The notes: generated from the sequence alone by a model not told the origin. 64,000 bases of DNA from Monodelphis domestica (GCF_027887165.1 NC_077227.1:442015895-442079894), one strand, 5' to 3'. Shown: positions 34,516-47,790, counted from the stretch's first letter. Numbers and translations: made by a program.

Positions 34516-35780
34516 AAACATAGAAAAAACCATAACTAAGTTCATTAGGAAGAACAAAGGATCAAGGATATCCATGGAAATCATGAAAAAAAATGCAAAG
34601 GAAGGAGACTTGCATTCCCAGATCTCAAACTCTATTATAAAGCAGTGGTCATCAAAACAATTTGGTACTGGCTAATAGACAGAAAGGAGGATCAGTGGAA
34701 TAGACTTGGGGTAAATGACCTCAGCATGACCATCTATGACAAACCCAAAGACCCCAGCTTTTGGGACAAAAATCCACTATTTGATTAAAAAAAAACTGCT
34801 GGGAAAATTGGAAGACAGTGTGGGAGAGATTAGGTTTGGATCAACACCTCACACCCTACACCAAGATAAATTCAGAATGGGTGAATGACTTGAACATAAA
34901 GAAGGAAACTATAAGTAAATTAGGTGAACACAGAATAGTATACATGTCAGACCTTTGGGAAGGGAAAGATTTTAAAACCAAGCAAGGCTTAGAAAGAGTC
35001 ACAAAATGTAAAATAAATAACTTTGACTACATCAAATTAAAAAGTTTTTGTACAAACAAGACTAATATAACTAAAATCAGAAGGGAAGCAACAAATTGGG
35101 AAACAATCTTCATAAAAACCTCTGACAAAGGTTTAATTACTCAAATTTACAAAGAGCTAAATCAATTGTACAAAAAATCAAGCCATTCTCCAATTGATAA
35201 ATGGGCAAGGGACATGAATAGGCAGTTTTCAGATAAAGAAATCAAAACTATTAATAAGCACAAGAAAAAGTGTTCTAAATCTCTTATAATCAGAGAGATG
35301 CAAATCAAAACAACTCTGAGGTATCACCTCACACCTAGCAGATTGGCTAACATGACAGCAAAGGAAAGTAATGAATGCTGGAGAGAATGTGGCAAAGTAG
35401 GGACATTAATTCATTGCTGGTGGAGTTGTGAATTGATCCAACCATTCTGGAGGGCAATTTGGAACTATGCCCAAAGGGCGATAAAAAACTGTCTGCCCTT
35501 TGATCCAGCCATAGCACTGCTGGATTTGTACCCCAAAGAGATAATAAGGAAAAAGTCTTGTACAAGAATATTCATAGCTGCTCTCTTTGTGGTGGCCAAA
35601 AATTGGAAAATGAGGGGATGCCCTTCAATTGGGGAATGGCTGAACAAATTGTGGTATATGTTGGTGATGGAATACTGTTGTGCTAGTAGTAGTAGTAGTC
35701 TCTCGGTAACCGAGGATGACGATTGTCTTTATGCGTTTTCATCTATGATAGATGAGTGTGCACAAAGACACTTGTGCTAA
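34512..35780 (+). pseudogene. L1 ORF2 C-terminal region, broken
   Basis: The C-terminal part of L1 ORF2 (which lies after the RT domain) resumes here as IEKTITKFIRKNK.., runs through at least two frame changes, and stays open from 34818 to 35780 (320 codons). It shows SDLWEGKDFK, and the Cys-rich motif CWRECGKVGTLIHCWWSC (CX3CX7HX3C-like spacing) at about 35378-35431. The last ~30 codons read through the nested 86-bp insertion and are not L1. No endonuclease or RT catalytic domain is present. Confidence 0.88.
35686..35771 (-). mobile_element. 86-bp 5'-truncated copy of the (ACT)n-tailed element
   Basis: Reverse complement of the 3' end of the element at 22205: (TAG)n, TCTCTCGGTAACCGAGGATG, ACGATTGTCTTTATGCG. 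A perfect 8-bp target duplication, TTGTGCTA, lies at 35678-35685 and 35772-35779. It differs from 22205 by an extra palindromic CATCTATGATAGATG inside the inner hairpin loop. Confidence 0.88.
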
Positions 35781-36685
35781 AAGGAATAATAAAGTGGAGG
35801 AATTCCATGGAGACTGGAAGAACCTCCAGGAAGTGATGCAGAGCGAGAGGAGCAGAACCAGGAAAATATTGTATACAGAGACTGATACACTGTGGTACAA
35901 TCGAACATAATGGACTTCTCCATTAGTGGCAATGCAATGTCCCTGAACAATCTGCAGGGATCTAGGAGAAAAAACACTATCCACAAGCAGAGGACAAACT
36001 GTGGGAGTAAAAGCACCAAGGAAAAGCAACTGCTTGACTTCAAGGGTTGAGGGGATATGATTGAGGAGACTCTAAATGAACACCCTAATGCAAATACCAA
36101 CAACATGGAAATGGGTTCGAATCAAGGACACATGTGATACCCAGTGGAATCTCGTGCCAGCTATGGAAGGGGGGGGGGGGGGGAGGAAAAGAAAATGATC
36201 TTTGTTTCCAATGAATAATGTTTGAAAATGACCAAATAAAATAGTGTTCAAAAGGAAAAGAAAAAGAATTGTTGGACTACCTGAAAATCATGATAAAAAA
36301 GCCTATACATAATATTATAAGAAATTATCAAAGAGCCCTACTATTCTTGAACAAGAGAGTAAAATAGAAATCGAAAGAATCCATAGATCCTGCCATAAAT
36401 AAATGACAACTCCCAGGAATATTACAGTCAAATTCAAGAGCTGCCAGGTCAAGAATAAAATAATGTAAGCAGTCAGTAAGAAACAATTGAAATATTGTGA
36501 AGCCCCAGTCAGGATTACACAGGATCTTGCAGCTTCTACACTGAAGGATTAGAAGGCTTGAAATAATGATATTCCAGAAGGCAAGGGAATTGGGTTCACA
36601 ATCAAGAATCACTACTCATCAAAAGTGTCTATATTCTTTTAGGGGGAAATGATCATTTAATAAAATAGAAGATTTCTAAATATTC

Positions 36686-36889
36686 CCTTTTTTTTAAACC
36701 CTTACCTTTTGTCTTGGAGTCAATACTGTGTATTGGCTCCAAGGCAGAAGAGTGATAAGGGCTAGGCAATGGGGGTTAAGTGACTTGCCCAGGGTCACAC
36801 AGCTGGGAAGTGTCTGAGGCCAGATTTGAACCTAGGACCTCCCGTCTCTAGGCCTGGCTCTCAATCCACTGAGCTACCCAGCTGCTCCC
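36686..36889 (-). mobile_element. WSINE1-like SINE
   Basis: Full-length reverse copy. Near-perfect target duplication TCTAAATATTC / TCTAAGTATTC at 36675-36685 and 36890-36900. It interrupts ORF1 of the outer L1. Confidence 0.94.
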
Positions 36890-39230
36890 TCTAAGTATTC
36901 TTAATGAAGAGACCAAACCTAAACAGAAAATCTGATGTCCAAATGCAAAATTCAAGGGAATCATAATAAGGCAATATGAAAGAGAAAATTTAAGGGGTTC
37001 AATAAGATTGAATTGTTTATATTCATACATGGAAGGATATTTATAACTTAAAATTTTTTATCATCATAGTAGGTGGGAGACATATATATAAACAGAGGGT
37101 GTGATAGTAAGCTGTTTAAGATAATATGCAAAAAAATCAAGGGATGAAAAAGGGCTTTGCAATGAGAGAAATGTGAAGAGAGAGGTAAAATGGAGCAAAT
37201 TATATCGCATAAAGAGGTTCAAGGAAAAAATATTATCACAGCTGAGGGGAATTATTACAGCAGAGGGGAGGTTGAAGGTAGTGACAGGTAATACTTAAAC
37301 CTTACTCTCATCAGATTGCCTCAGAGAGGGAATAACAGTCATACTCACTGAGATATAGAATCCTGTCTTACTCTATAGAGAAGTTGAAGGGGGAAAGAAA
37401 GGTGATGGTGGGGAAAAAGTAATATAATGGAGGGGGAATGGGAGGTAGTGATTAAAAGCAAAACACTTGTGAGGAAGGACAGAGTGAAAGGAGAAAGTGC
37501 AGGATTAAAAGAAGAAAATAAGATAGAGGGGAATATATAAATGGTAATCATAACTGTGAATGTAAATAGGATAAACTTACCTATAAAAAGGAAGTGGTTA
37601 GCAAAGTGGATTAAAAACCAGAATCCTCTGAAATTCTGTTTACAAGAAACCCATTCAAGGCAGACACATACCCAGAGTAAAAGTAAAGGCACAAAGCAGA
37701 ATCTATTGGACACCAATTGAGATTTTTAAAAAAGCAGGCTGATCTCCGACAAAGCTAAAACAAAAATAGATCTGATGAAAAGAGATAAGGAAAGTAATTA
37801 CATCTTGATAAAAGGTATGACAGACAAAGAAGTAATATCAGTACTTAATACATACACATCAAATGGTATATAACCTCCAAATTTTTGAAGGAGAAACTAA
37901 AGGAACTTCAGGAGGAAATACACAATAAAAATATACTAGTGGGGAACCTCAACCTTCCCCTAACAGAACATAACCAAAAAATAAACAAGAAGTAAAGAAA
38001 GTGAATTAAATTTTAGAAATAGATCTCTGGAGAAAACTAAATGAAGATAAAAAAGAATATACCTTTTTTTTAGTAGCACATGGTACATTTACAAAAATTG
38101 ATCATGTACTCGGCCTTCACAACAAAACAAAAACTTCACAACAAAATGCTGAAAAGCCAAAATAATAAAGGCATCCTTTTCAGATCATAATGCAATAAAA
38201 TTATAATCAATAAGGTTTCATGTAAAGGCAAATTAAAAAGCAATTGGAAACTAAATGATCTAATTCTTCAAAAGGGATGGATCAAAGAACAAATTATAGA
38301 AACATTCAATGATTTCATTAAGGAGAATGACAATGAAGAGACAACATATCAGAATTTATGGGATACAGCCAAAGCAGTACATAGGGGAAAATTTATATCC
38401 CTGAATGCTTATATTAATAAAATAGAGAAAAAGCAGATCAATGAAATTAGCATACAATTTTTAAAAAACTATAAAAAGAACAATTTCAAATCCTTAATTA
38501 AGGACTAAGTTGGAAATCCTAAAACTCAAAGGAGAAATTAATAAAATTGAAAGTAAGAGAACTATTGAACTAATAATTAAGACTAGGAATTGGTTTTATG
38601 AGAAAAAACAAATAAAATAAATAGAGCACTGGTTGATTTGATTTTTTTTTAAAAGAAAAGATAGAGTCAAATTATCAGTATCAAAAATGAAAAGGGTGAA
38701 TTCATCTTCAATGAAGAGGAAATTAAAGCAATCATTAGGAGCTATTTGCCCAATTATATGCCAAAAAATCTGACAATCTAGATGAAATGAATATTTACAA
38801 AAATTTAAATTGCCCAAATTAACAAAAAGGGAAATGAAATACTTAAATAGTCCCATCTCAGAAAAAAAATTGAACAAAACATCAATGAACTCCCTTAAAA
38901 AATCCCCAGAACCAGATGGATTCACAACTGAATTCTATCAAAAATTTAAAGAACAATTAATCCCAATACTATATAAACTATTTGGCAAAATAAGCAATGA
39001 AGAAATCTTACCAAATTCTTTTTACAGCACAAATAGGGTGCCAATACCTAAGCCAGGAAGACTAAAAACAGAGAAAGAAAATTAAAGACCAATTTCCTTA
39101 ATAAATATTGATGCAAAAAATCTTGAGTAAAATACTAGTAGACTATAGCAATATATCACACCAAGATTATTCACTATGACCACATGGCATTTATACTACA
39201 AAATGCAAGGCTGGTTTAATATTTTTTTTA

Positions 39231-39640
39231 AAAGTCATGACTTTTTATCCAGCTCATTATTTAGTTTCACCAACTGTCAAGACTTTTATCTCCTTTGGAA
39301 AAGATATTACTGCTTCTTATTACTAAATTTTTGCTTGCCTATAGGGTTTACCTTTTAGTTATTTAAAGGAATGCTTCTCCCACTGCCACCAATCTTAAAT
39401 CCCTAGTTTTTAAGAGAGAACTGATTAATATATAAATTAGATGTAGTGTGTGTAGTAATTCAGGAAGATGACCCTTGACTCATTCTGGCTGTGAGACTAT
39501 GAACAAGACATTTAAAATCTCAGTGTTCAGATCTATAAGTTGAGGAGCAGTGCTGTTCCCCATTATAAAGTAAATTTCCTCATTGGGAATTTCAACACCA
39601 ATGGAATCACAGGTACTTAATTCCAAAACAAACAAAAAAC

Positions 39641-39682
<42 letters not shown>

Positions 39683-39864
39683 CAGAAGGAACAAATAAGA
39701 TTATTTTGGTCAAATATATGTTTTTTGCATTTTAAAAAATGATAAATGTTTTGGATATTATGGTTTTACATATTATTATATGAGTTTAATAATTTTGCTA
39801 ATTATTAGGTCAATATCTACTTATTAAAATTCATCAGATAGCTAAGAGCTCCTAGAATAACCAT
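39231..39864. other. Unassigned sequence with (CA)n
   Basis: No gene recognised. The outer L1 stops near 39230 without a 3' end. Confidence 0.4.
39644..39676. repeat. (CA)n microsatellite, ~33 bp
   Basis: Pure CA dinucleotide run. Confidence 0.98.
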
Positions 39865-40065
39865 AATAGACATTTCATCTGATCTCACTTGATCCTTATA
39901 CAATCTTAAAAAGCAGGTGTTATCTCTATTTTATAATTGAGGAAATGTAGTCTTGAGATTTGATTTGCCCAGTTTAAATACTTCTGGCAAGTGTGTGAGG
40001 GAGATTTCAAACCCAAGTCCTACCTCCAAGGCTCCACCCACATTATACTGCCAAATAATTATTAA
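39865..40065 (-). mobile_element. MIR/Ther-1 SINE
   Basis: The reverse MIR pattern includes 'tgatctcacttgatccttat', 'ttataattgaggaaatgtag' and 'aacccaagtcctacctccaa'. Confidence 0.75.
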
Positions 40066-40187
40066 TTAAAATTTATAAACACAGGCAGCAACTATGCCCA
40101 TAAGTTTAACTGAAAACTGAGGTATTACTGTCAATATAATTATCACTTCCAGAAATGTGAAAAAAATGGTTGTAGGAGGACCTTTGG

Positions 40188-40350
40188 GCAGGAGCCAAGA
40201 TGGCAGAGGAGAGCTCCCATCCATAACTCCTTCAAACAGATCTATATCCTGATGGGGAAATACAGAAAACATTCATAGTAAACACTGTCTGGTCCAAATC
40301 AGCAATAGCAAGACAAAGAGATCGGCAGATACTGGGGACAGGGTTGGTAC
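40188..40350 (+). mobile_element. Possible L1 5' UTR fragment
   Basis: It begins 'gggcaggagccaagatggca', matching the CCAAGATGGC start typical of L1 5' ends. The following bases are too short and diverged to prove it. Confidence 0.45.
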
Positions 40351-42064
40351 TGTTTTCTTGTTAGCATGGATTAACATTTTAGCTTCTGAGGGCCTACCGT
40401 AATTTATAGGTATCTAGCTCCCCAATAAGAGCTCTTATTTTCTATAGATCATTCTTTTCAATGAAATTGTACATGTGATGACATGACATAACATTTGAGA
40501 GTCTACCTGACCAAATAAAATATAGGTAAATAATGGGATCATACAAGGTATTAGAAAAACCACTGGACATTAAGTCTGAATGATGAGGCACAAGCAGAAT
40601 AACCTAATTGGTGTGTGACTAAAACACTGTCCTTGGCCTCATGAAGATTGTATTCTAGGAAAAAGATCATGCCAATACAAATAGTTATCAGTAAACAATA
40701 TTACCTAAGTGCACTAGAAAGTAAAACTGTTTAACTGGAGCTGAAAGCATTTTGCCTCAAATAAGAAACTTCCTAGAGCAGAAGATATTGAAGTTGGGTT
40801 TTGAAGGATAGGTAAAGAATTTAGCAGGTAAAGGTGGGAAAGGAAAAATAATACATGTGATATTTAAAGAAGGTTATACAAAGTAGTTCAATGCAGGATG
40901 GTTTTAGAAAGAATCACTGACCAGAAAAATAGGAAGAAGCTGCAGAGTTGCAGTCATGGGCATCCAGGTCTGATGAGGAACTGAAGAAATGTAATGAGAG
41001 TGAGAAAGAAATGGACAAATTTGAAAAACATGATAATGGAAGACTCAGCAGGATTTGATGATTGGCTAGAAACAGGAAATAAGGAAAAGTCAAAATAATT
41101 CTAAATTTAAACCCTATATTCTCTTTTAAGGAAAAGGATACTTATGTATCAGTTCAAAAGTTTTGTTTTAAGAAGGTGAGATAATGTAAAGGGCATAGGC
41201 TAACTTTCCAAGCTATCAGAAAAAAAGACATGTTAATTATGTATATTTCATTTAAAAATCCCTTAAAATTTCATGATAATGTGTAATATCCACAAAAGGT
41301 AGGTCAAAAGACTCCAGATACAAGTTTAACCACTAAACATTTGATATTTTTGCAAAATGGAAAGGCATATCAGTTACTAGCAACACATTCGTCCAGAAAA
41401 CAAACTAATTTTCAAAACTTAACAGTGGATAATAGGGGAAGATTATAGATAGCACTGTCTCACAAACAGCAAACAAGGCTGAAGGGGAAATGAGTCTGCA
41501 GAAAGCTTGGCATGAAACCCAGATAAACCAGATTGTCTCAAGAGTTTTCATAGATGAAACTGAAAGATGACAAAGAGCCTGGAACAGATCTGTGCTGTTT
41601 TCATCAGTAATGACAATGGAATCACCATGTTTCAAGACTAATACAGCAGTCCCTGTTTTGCTATATAAAAAAAGCCGAAATGAAAAAAGTAAAGGCTGAT
41701 TTTCTAAATAGTTGAAGGCCTAGATACTTGAAAAACTAAAAAAGAATGATGGGTGTTAATATTACAAGGGAGGGGGGGGAGCATTTTGTTTTGACACAAT
41801 ACACACTTCCAACAAATCCTCAAACAACATTTCCCTTCCTCCCCAAAGAACATTCCCTCAAAATAGTTTAGCAAAGTGTCCAAAAGGGCAATTGGACCTT
41901 AGAGTACATCATTTTCTACTTCTTGGCTTACCAATTATTAACAGAAAGAAAGTATGCTTTAATTTTGATACAGTGGTACCAATATAATCTAATTATGGCT
42001 GATCTGAGTTTTGTTGCCTTTTAGAGTTGCTGTTATTTAGATTGTTTTAATTTTTATTTAGTAA
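40351..42064. other. Unassigned; includes an ancient repeat remnant
   Basis: 40640-40880 ('agagcagaagatattgaagt', 'tgggttttgaaggataggta') resembles the ancient repeat at 9626. The rest shows no recognised gene. Confidence 0.4.
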
Positions 42065-42074
42065 AAAAACAACA

Positions 42075-42276
42075 ACAAAAAAAAAACACCTTGCCTTAAA
42101 GCTTAGAATCAATACCAAATTGGTTCCAAGGCAGAAGAGTGGTAAGGGCTAGGCAATGGAAGTTAAGTGACTTGCCCGTGGTCCCACAGCTGGGAAGTGT
42201 CTGAGGTCACATTTGAACCCAGGACCTCCCGTCTCTAGGCCTGACTCAACCCACTGAGTCACCAAGCTGCCCCCAT
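42075..42276 (-). mobile_element. WSINE1-like SINE
   Basis: Reverse copy from a poly(A)-complement-like left end to 'caccaagctgcccc'. Full length. Confidence 0.92.
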
Positions 42277-42554
42277 CCTTGTTAAGTTTAGTATGTATAT
42301 GTTCTCATTTGCCATATGCGACACTGACCTTTGTTATAGGAAACAAAACTGCCATTTAAAAACTATCCCCTTGCCTTGCTCTCAGATCAAGTGAGAGAAG
42401 AGGGAGGAAGAAGAGAAAGAAGGTGGAGATGAGGAGGAGAAAGGAAGGAAGGATTGAAAGGAGGGAGGGAAGCAGTGAATATTATATTTCAATCAACAAC
42501 TACTAGAGCATTATTTTATTATAAGGCTAGAAAAAAATAATAAAGTATATATGG
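42277..42554. other. Unassigned, purine-rich
   Basis: GA/GGA-rich run near 42390-42475; nothing else seen. Confidence 0.4.
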
Positions 42555-43183
42555 GAGAGAAAAGATGATCAAGAATCTCAAAAGAATTTTCTTAAAAGGA
42601 ACAGGGTGGAGGCTAATAGACCCAGAAGCTCAAACTCTCAAACTATACTACAAAACAATAAAAATTAAAAATAACTTGGTCCTGATTTTAAAAAAACAGA
42701 ATAATCAATGGAATGGATTAGATATACAACATATAGAAGCAAAAATGTCTAATACCCAAGTATTCAATAAACACAAACCCAGTGGTTAGGATAACGACTA
42801 TTAGACCAACACTTTATACATTATACCAAAATAAACTACAAATGGATATGTGATCTAGCTATAAAAGATCACATAAAAATATGGGGAAAATTACCTTTCA
42901 GATTCAAGAATAGAAGAAAATTTCATGACCAAACAAAGAATAAAGAATCACAGGAGATTAAAAGAATACTTTTGATTACATAAAACTTAAAATGTTTTGC
43001 ACAAACAAATCTAATAAAGTTAAGATTAAAAGAGAAGTGCGAAAAAAATCTTTGCATCAAATTTCTCTGATAAAAGTATCATTTCCAAGGAAAATAAGGA
43101 ACAAATTTATAAGAATAAGAGCCATTCCCAAATGAAAAATGGTCTAAGAATATGGAGACAGTTCTCAAGAGAAGAAACCCAGG

Positions 43184-43249
<66 letters not shown>

Positions 43250-44027
43250 GTCTGTCTGTCTATCTATCTCTATATATGAATGTGCCAAATTACTACTAAT
43301 TAGAAAAATACACATTAAAGCAATTTCATCTTCTATCCACCAGAGTGGCAAAGACCACAAAAAAGGAAAATTACAATTTTAGAGGGACTGTGGAAAAATA
43401 TACACTTTGATACATTGCTGGAAGATCTGTGAATTGATAGTTATTCTGGAAAGTAATTTGGAATTATGCCCAAAAAGTTTCTAATATGCCCATTGAACCA
43501 GATATATCTTTGCTAGGCTTATACTCAAAAGAGATTGGGGGTGGGGGAAAGGAAAAGCTCCTAGATACATAAAAATATTTATAACAGCTCTTTTTGTGAT
43601 GACAAAAAAAATTAAGAAATAAAGGCTGTCCATCATTTGAAGAATAGCAGAATAAGTTGAGATATAGGAATGTGATAGAATATTATTGTGCTTTAAGAAA
43701 TGAAGAAATAGATTATTTTGAAAAGGCATATGAACTGATGCAGAATGAAGTAAAGTAGAACCAGTATAATTTATACTATCACATCAATATTATAAAAATC
43801 AACAGTTTTAAGGACTTTTATAAACTAATGAATTAAATTAGCAGAACCAGAACCAGAAGAACAATTTATACAATTACAACATTGTAAAAACAACTTTGAA
43901 AACTGAAAGAACTATAATCAATACAATGAACATCTATGATTCTAGAGGACCAGTGATGAAACCAAATACCCATTGCTAAGACATGACAAAACTAGGGACC
44001 AGAATGAGGATTTTGTAAAAAAAAAAG
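42555..44027 (+). mobile_element. Old L1 ORF2 C-terminal region and 3' end
   Basis: Ordered L1 wording: 'gaagctcaaactctcaaact', 'aacttaaaatgttttgcaca', 'gcaaatttataagaataag'-type text, 'ctggaaagtaatttggaatt', 'gaatattattgtgctttaag', 'agcagaaccagaaccagaag'. The copy is decayed. A (TATC)n microsatellite has grown inside it and a (TC)n tract marks its right side. Confidence 0.75.
43184..43275. repeat. (ATCT)n microsatellite, ~92 bp
   Basis: Tetranucleotide ATCT run with a short GTCT variant block near its right end. Confidence 0.98.
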
Positions 44028-44028
44028 T

Positions 44029-45352
<1,324 letters not shown>

Positions 45353-45364
45353 CACATTTCTGTT

Positions 45365-45564
45365 GTTTTGTTTTTTTAACCCTTACCTTCTGTATTGGAG
45401 TCAATACTGTGTATTGGCTCCAAGGCAGAAAAGTGGTAAGGGCTAGGCAATGGGGATTAAGTGACTTGCCCAGGGTCACACAGCTGCAAAGTGTCTGAGG
45501 CCAGATTTTAACCTAGGACCTCCCGTCTCTAGGCCTGGCTCTCAATCCACTGAGCTACCCAGCC
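45365..45564 (-). mobile_element. WSINE1-like SINE
   Basis: Full-length reverse copy. A perfect 12-bp target duplication, CACATTTCTGTT, lies at 45353-45364 and 45565-45576. Confidence 0.95.
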
Positions 45565-45576
45565 CACATTTCTGTT

Positions 45577-46209
45577 TTTTAAAAACAAAGCATACTAGGA
45601 AACATAAGAATTAATGGATCTTTCCTCAGTATGCTAAATAGAATATCTAAAACTAAGAGTCATAATTTTCTGTAGGGAACATTTTTGAGCATAGCATAAA
45701 CTTTGGTTTGCTTGTATAGGATTTTTCCCTCAAGAAATATTGAGAATACAATAAACTATACTACTTCAAAATAACTCATTAGCTACAATTCTTTCAATAC
45801 CCACTTCCAAAAGCAAACTTCAGGTCTTTTGAAAGGTGAATTGTTATTCTTATTGTATATCTTCTGGAGCACATGGCTGGCTGGTCCTCCTTGGGTCTTA
45901 CCCCCTTCCCCACTCTCCTCCTAACCTAAGCGTGGAGGAGTTTTAGCCTCAAGACTTTCACAAAACAAAAGCCAAGCAGCAGCCCAAAAGCTGAGGGCAA
46001 AGTCACTGTTTATTGTAGTATTTTTGTATTTATTAACCACTTAACATATATAAAACCATGCTGCCATTTTTATAAGGTTCCTTTCTTTCTTTATGTGTCA
46101 CTGATGAAGTTTCTAAGCATTGTACACTTAACCCCATTTCCCCCATAAGCTCTGTGGTTGTGGTATGACTACATATTGAAATAACTTTTGAAAGTGCATA
46201 TTATAGCAT
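45577..46209. other. Unassigned sequence
   Basis: Nothing recognised. Confidence 0.4.
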
Positions 46210-46886
46210 AACTTATATACCAATATAAATTCCAGTTGAATACATGATTTAGACATAAAAAAAGAATTAGAGGTGCAAGGGAGAAATTACTTTTCAGATT
46301 TATAGATAAAGAGTTAAGGATCAAACAAAGGATATAATCACAGAAGATAAGATGGACACTTTTGATTAAGTAAAATTATAAACTTTGCACAAAATCAATG
46401 AGGTCAAAATTAGAAGGGAAACAAGTAACTAGGGGAAAATCTTTCTACAAATCTCTCTGAAAAAGGTCCCAGTTGCACGGAACCAATTCAAACATACGAG
46501 TCATTTCCCAGTGGTCAAAGAATATGAACAGGACATTTTCAAATAAAGAAATCCAAGCTATCAATAGCAATTATGAAAATGTAAAATAAAACTCTGAGGT
46601 TCCAGTTCACATCCATCACATTTACTAATTTGAAAAAAAAAGGAAAAAAGGAAAATATTGGATGAACTTAGGGAAAAACAACTGCAGTGATGCATTGCTG
46701 TTGGAACTGTGAAACAGTTCAACCATTCTGGGAAGCAATTTGAACCATGCCCCAAAAGTCAATATACTTTGCATGCCTTTTGACCCCACCCCCCCAAAAA
46801 AAAACCACTACTAGGCATATATGACAAACAGATCAAAGAAAAAAGATAGAATCCATATTAAAAATTCATTCAAAACATCTATTATA
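46210..46886 (+). mobile_element. Old L1 ORF2 C-terminal region
   Basis: L1 wording in order: 'gatggacacttttgattaag', 'aaattagaagggaaacaagt', 'ttcaaataaagaaatccaag', 'gaaacagttcaaccattctg', 'gggaagcaatttgaaccatg'. All frames are closed. Confidence 0.78.
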
Positions 46887-47218
46887 CAGAGACGGATATA
46901 CAGTGCTACAATCTAATGTAATGGACTTCTCCATTAGTGGCAATGAAGTGATCCTAAACAATAATACAGAAGGAAAAACAACTGCTTGATTACATGGATC
47001 GAAGGGATATGGTTGGGGATATAGACTCTAAATGAACATCCTAGTGCAAACATCAACAACATGGAAATAGGTTTTGATCAAGGACACATGTAATACCCAG
47101 TGGAATTGCACATTGTCTACAGGAAGGGTGGGGGCAGGGGAGGGAGGGAAATATGATTCTTATAACCAAGGAATAATGTTCTAAATTGACTAAATAAAAT
47201 TTAAAAAATTAAAAAAAC
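46887..47218 (+). mobile_element. L1 3' UTR insertion nested in old L1
   Basis: A 332-bp 5'-truncated L1 3' end with a G-rich tract (47125-47150). A perfect 14-bp target duplication, AAACATCTATTATA, lies at 46873-46886 and 47219-47232. Confidence 0.94.
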
Positions 47219-47394
47219 AAACATCTATTATAAGAGAAAAACCAATTAAACAATTCTGAGCTTTCAAATCATGGAAGAAAGAAAGGAAGAAAAGAATGAA
47301 TGGATAGATGGATAGATGGAAGGAGGAACCAGAAATTTTGACATGAAATCCAACTAAGCCATAGTTCATTTTAAGAATGTTCATAGAAGAAACA

Positions 47395-47600
47395 GGGAGA
47401 TTTCTGGTCAAGATGGCAATGTTTTATAGGTTGTACAGAAACTCAGTTTTTCCTCAGAAACCTCAATAAATATTTGAAACTAACATCTAGATAAACTGAT
47501 GATAAATATGAAAAGATTCAAGTGAATTCTAGAAATGCATAAAAAGATGGCCAGAAGGTAAAACTTAATAGGTGTCTTAATCAGTGTCAAAAGAAAAAAA
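47395..47600 (+). mobile_element. Possible L1 5' UTR remnant
   Basis: It contains 'ctggtcaagatggcaatgtt' and 'tcagaaacctcaataaatat', wording similar to L1 5' starts. Weak. Confidence 0.35.
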
Positions 47601-47790
47601 TATGCTAATACTTATTCTTAATGCTTTTTATGTTCAAGTCTTCGAGAATCTATTTATTTAATCTACATCTAAACCATTTCTACCTTGGAGGAAGAAATGT
47701 CCATACTTGACTAGTACTCTATGCCATCTGACTGCTCCAAGAAGGTTTCAGGAAACATTTATAGGAACCTTGAACAAAGAAAAGATAATA

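Larger units (their letters stand above)
31628..36263 (+). mobile_element. Younger L1 LINE, 4.6 kb, internally deleted, nested in older L1
   Basis: A perfect 16-bp target duplication, AAGAATTGTTGGACTA, lies at 31612-31627 and 36264-36279. Parts in order: 5' UTR from 'aaatcaagatggcagcttag' (31628-32690), ORF1, a ~740-bp inter-ORF spacer rich in purines, the first 38 codons of ORF2, a junction near 34511-34515 where about 2.5 kb of ORF2 is absent, the ORF2 C-terminal part, and the 3' UTR with a G run (36168-36183). An 86-bp (TAG)n-headed insert lies at 35686. It cannot make full-length ORF2 protein. Confidence 0.95.
29166..39230 (+). mobile_element. Old L1 LINE, multiply interrupted
   Basis: The 5' UTR begins 'gtgacagatccaagatggca'. 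ORF1 coiled-coil wording runs 29990-30232 and resumes 30774-30928, 31129-31171 and 31496-31627. ORF1 C-terminal (GLPENHDK-like) wording resumes at 36264 and 36890. A ~600-bp spacer leads to the ORF2 endonuclease start (about 37545, VITVNVNRINLPIKRK-like). The RT part runs to about 39230 (38810-39085 stays open; [16 protein letters not shown] matches the L1 family). Both ORFs are closed by many stops and the 3' half of ORF2 is missing. All interruptions below are inside it. Confidence 0.85.

Noticed and set aside
34818-35780. 320-codon frame as a host gene
   Set aside because: The residues match L1 ORF2 C-terminus and the last ~30 codons are a read-through of the nested 86-bp insert.
40620-41100. 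Possible LTR or coding remnant
   Set aside because: The pattern fits the same ancient interspersed repeat seen at 9626; no LTR ends or open frame of note.
43152-43382. Frame with Tyr-Leu-Ser-Ile repeats as a membrane peptide
   Set aside because: It is the translation of the (ATCT)n microsatellite inside a dead L1.
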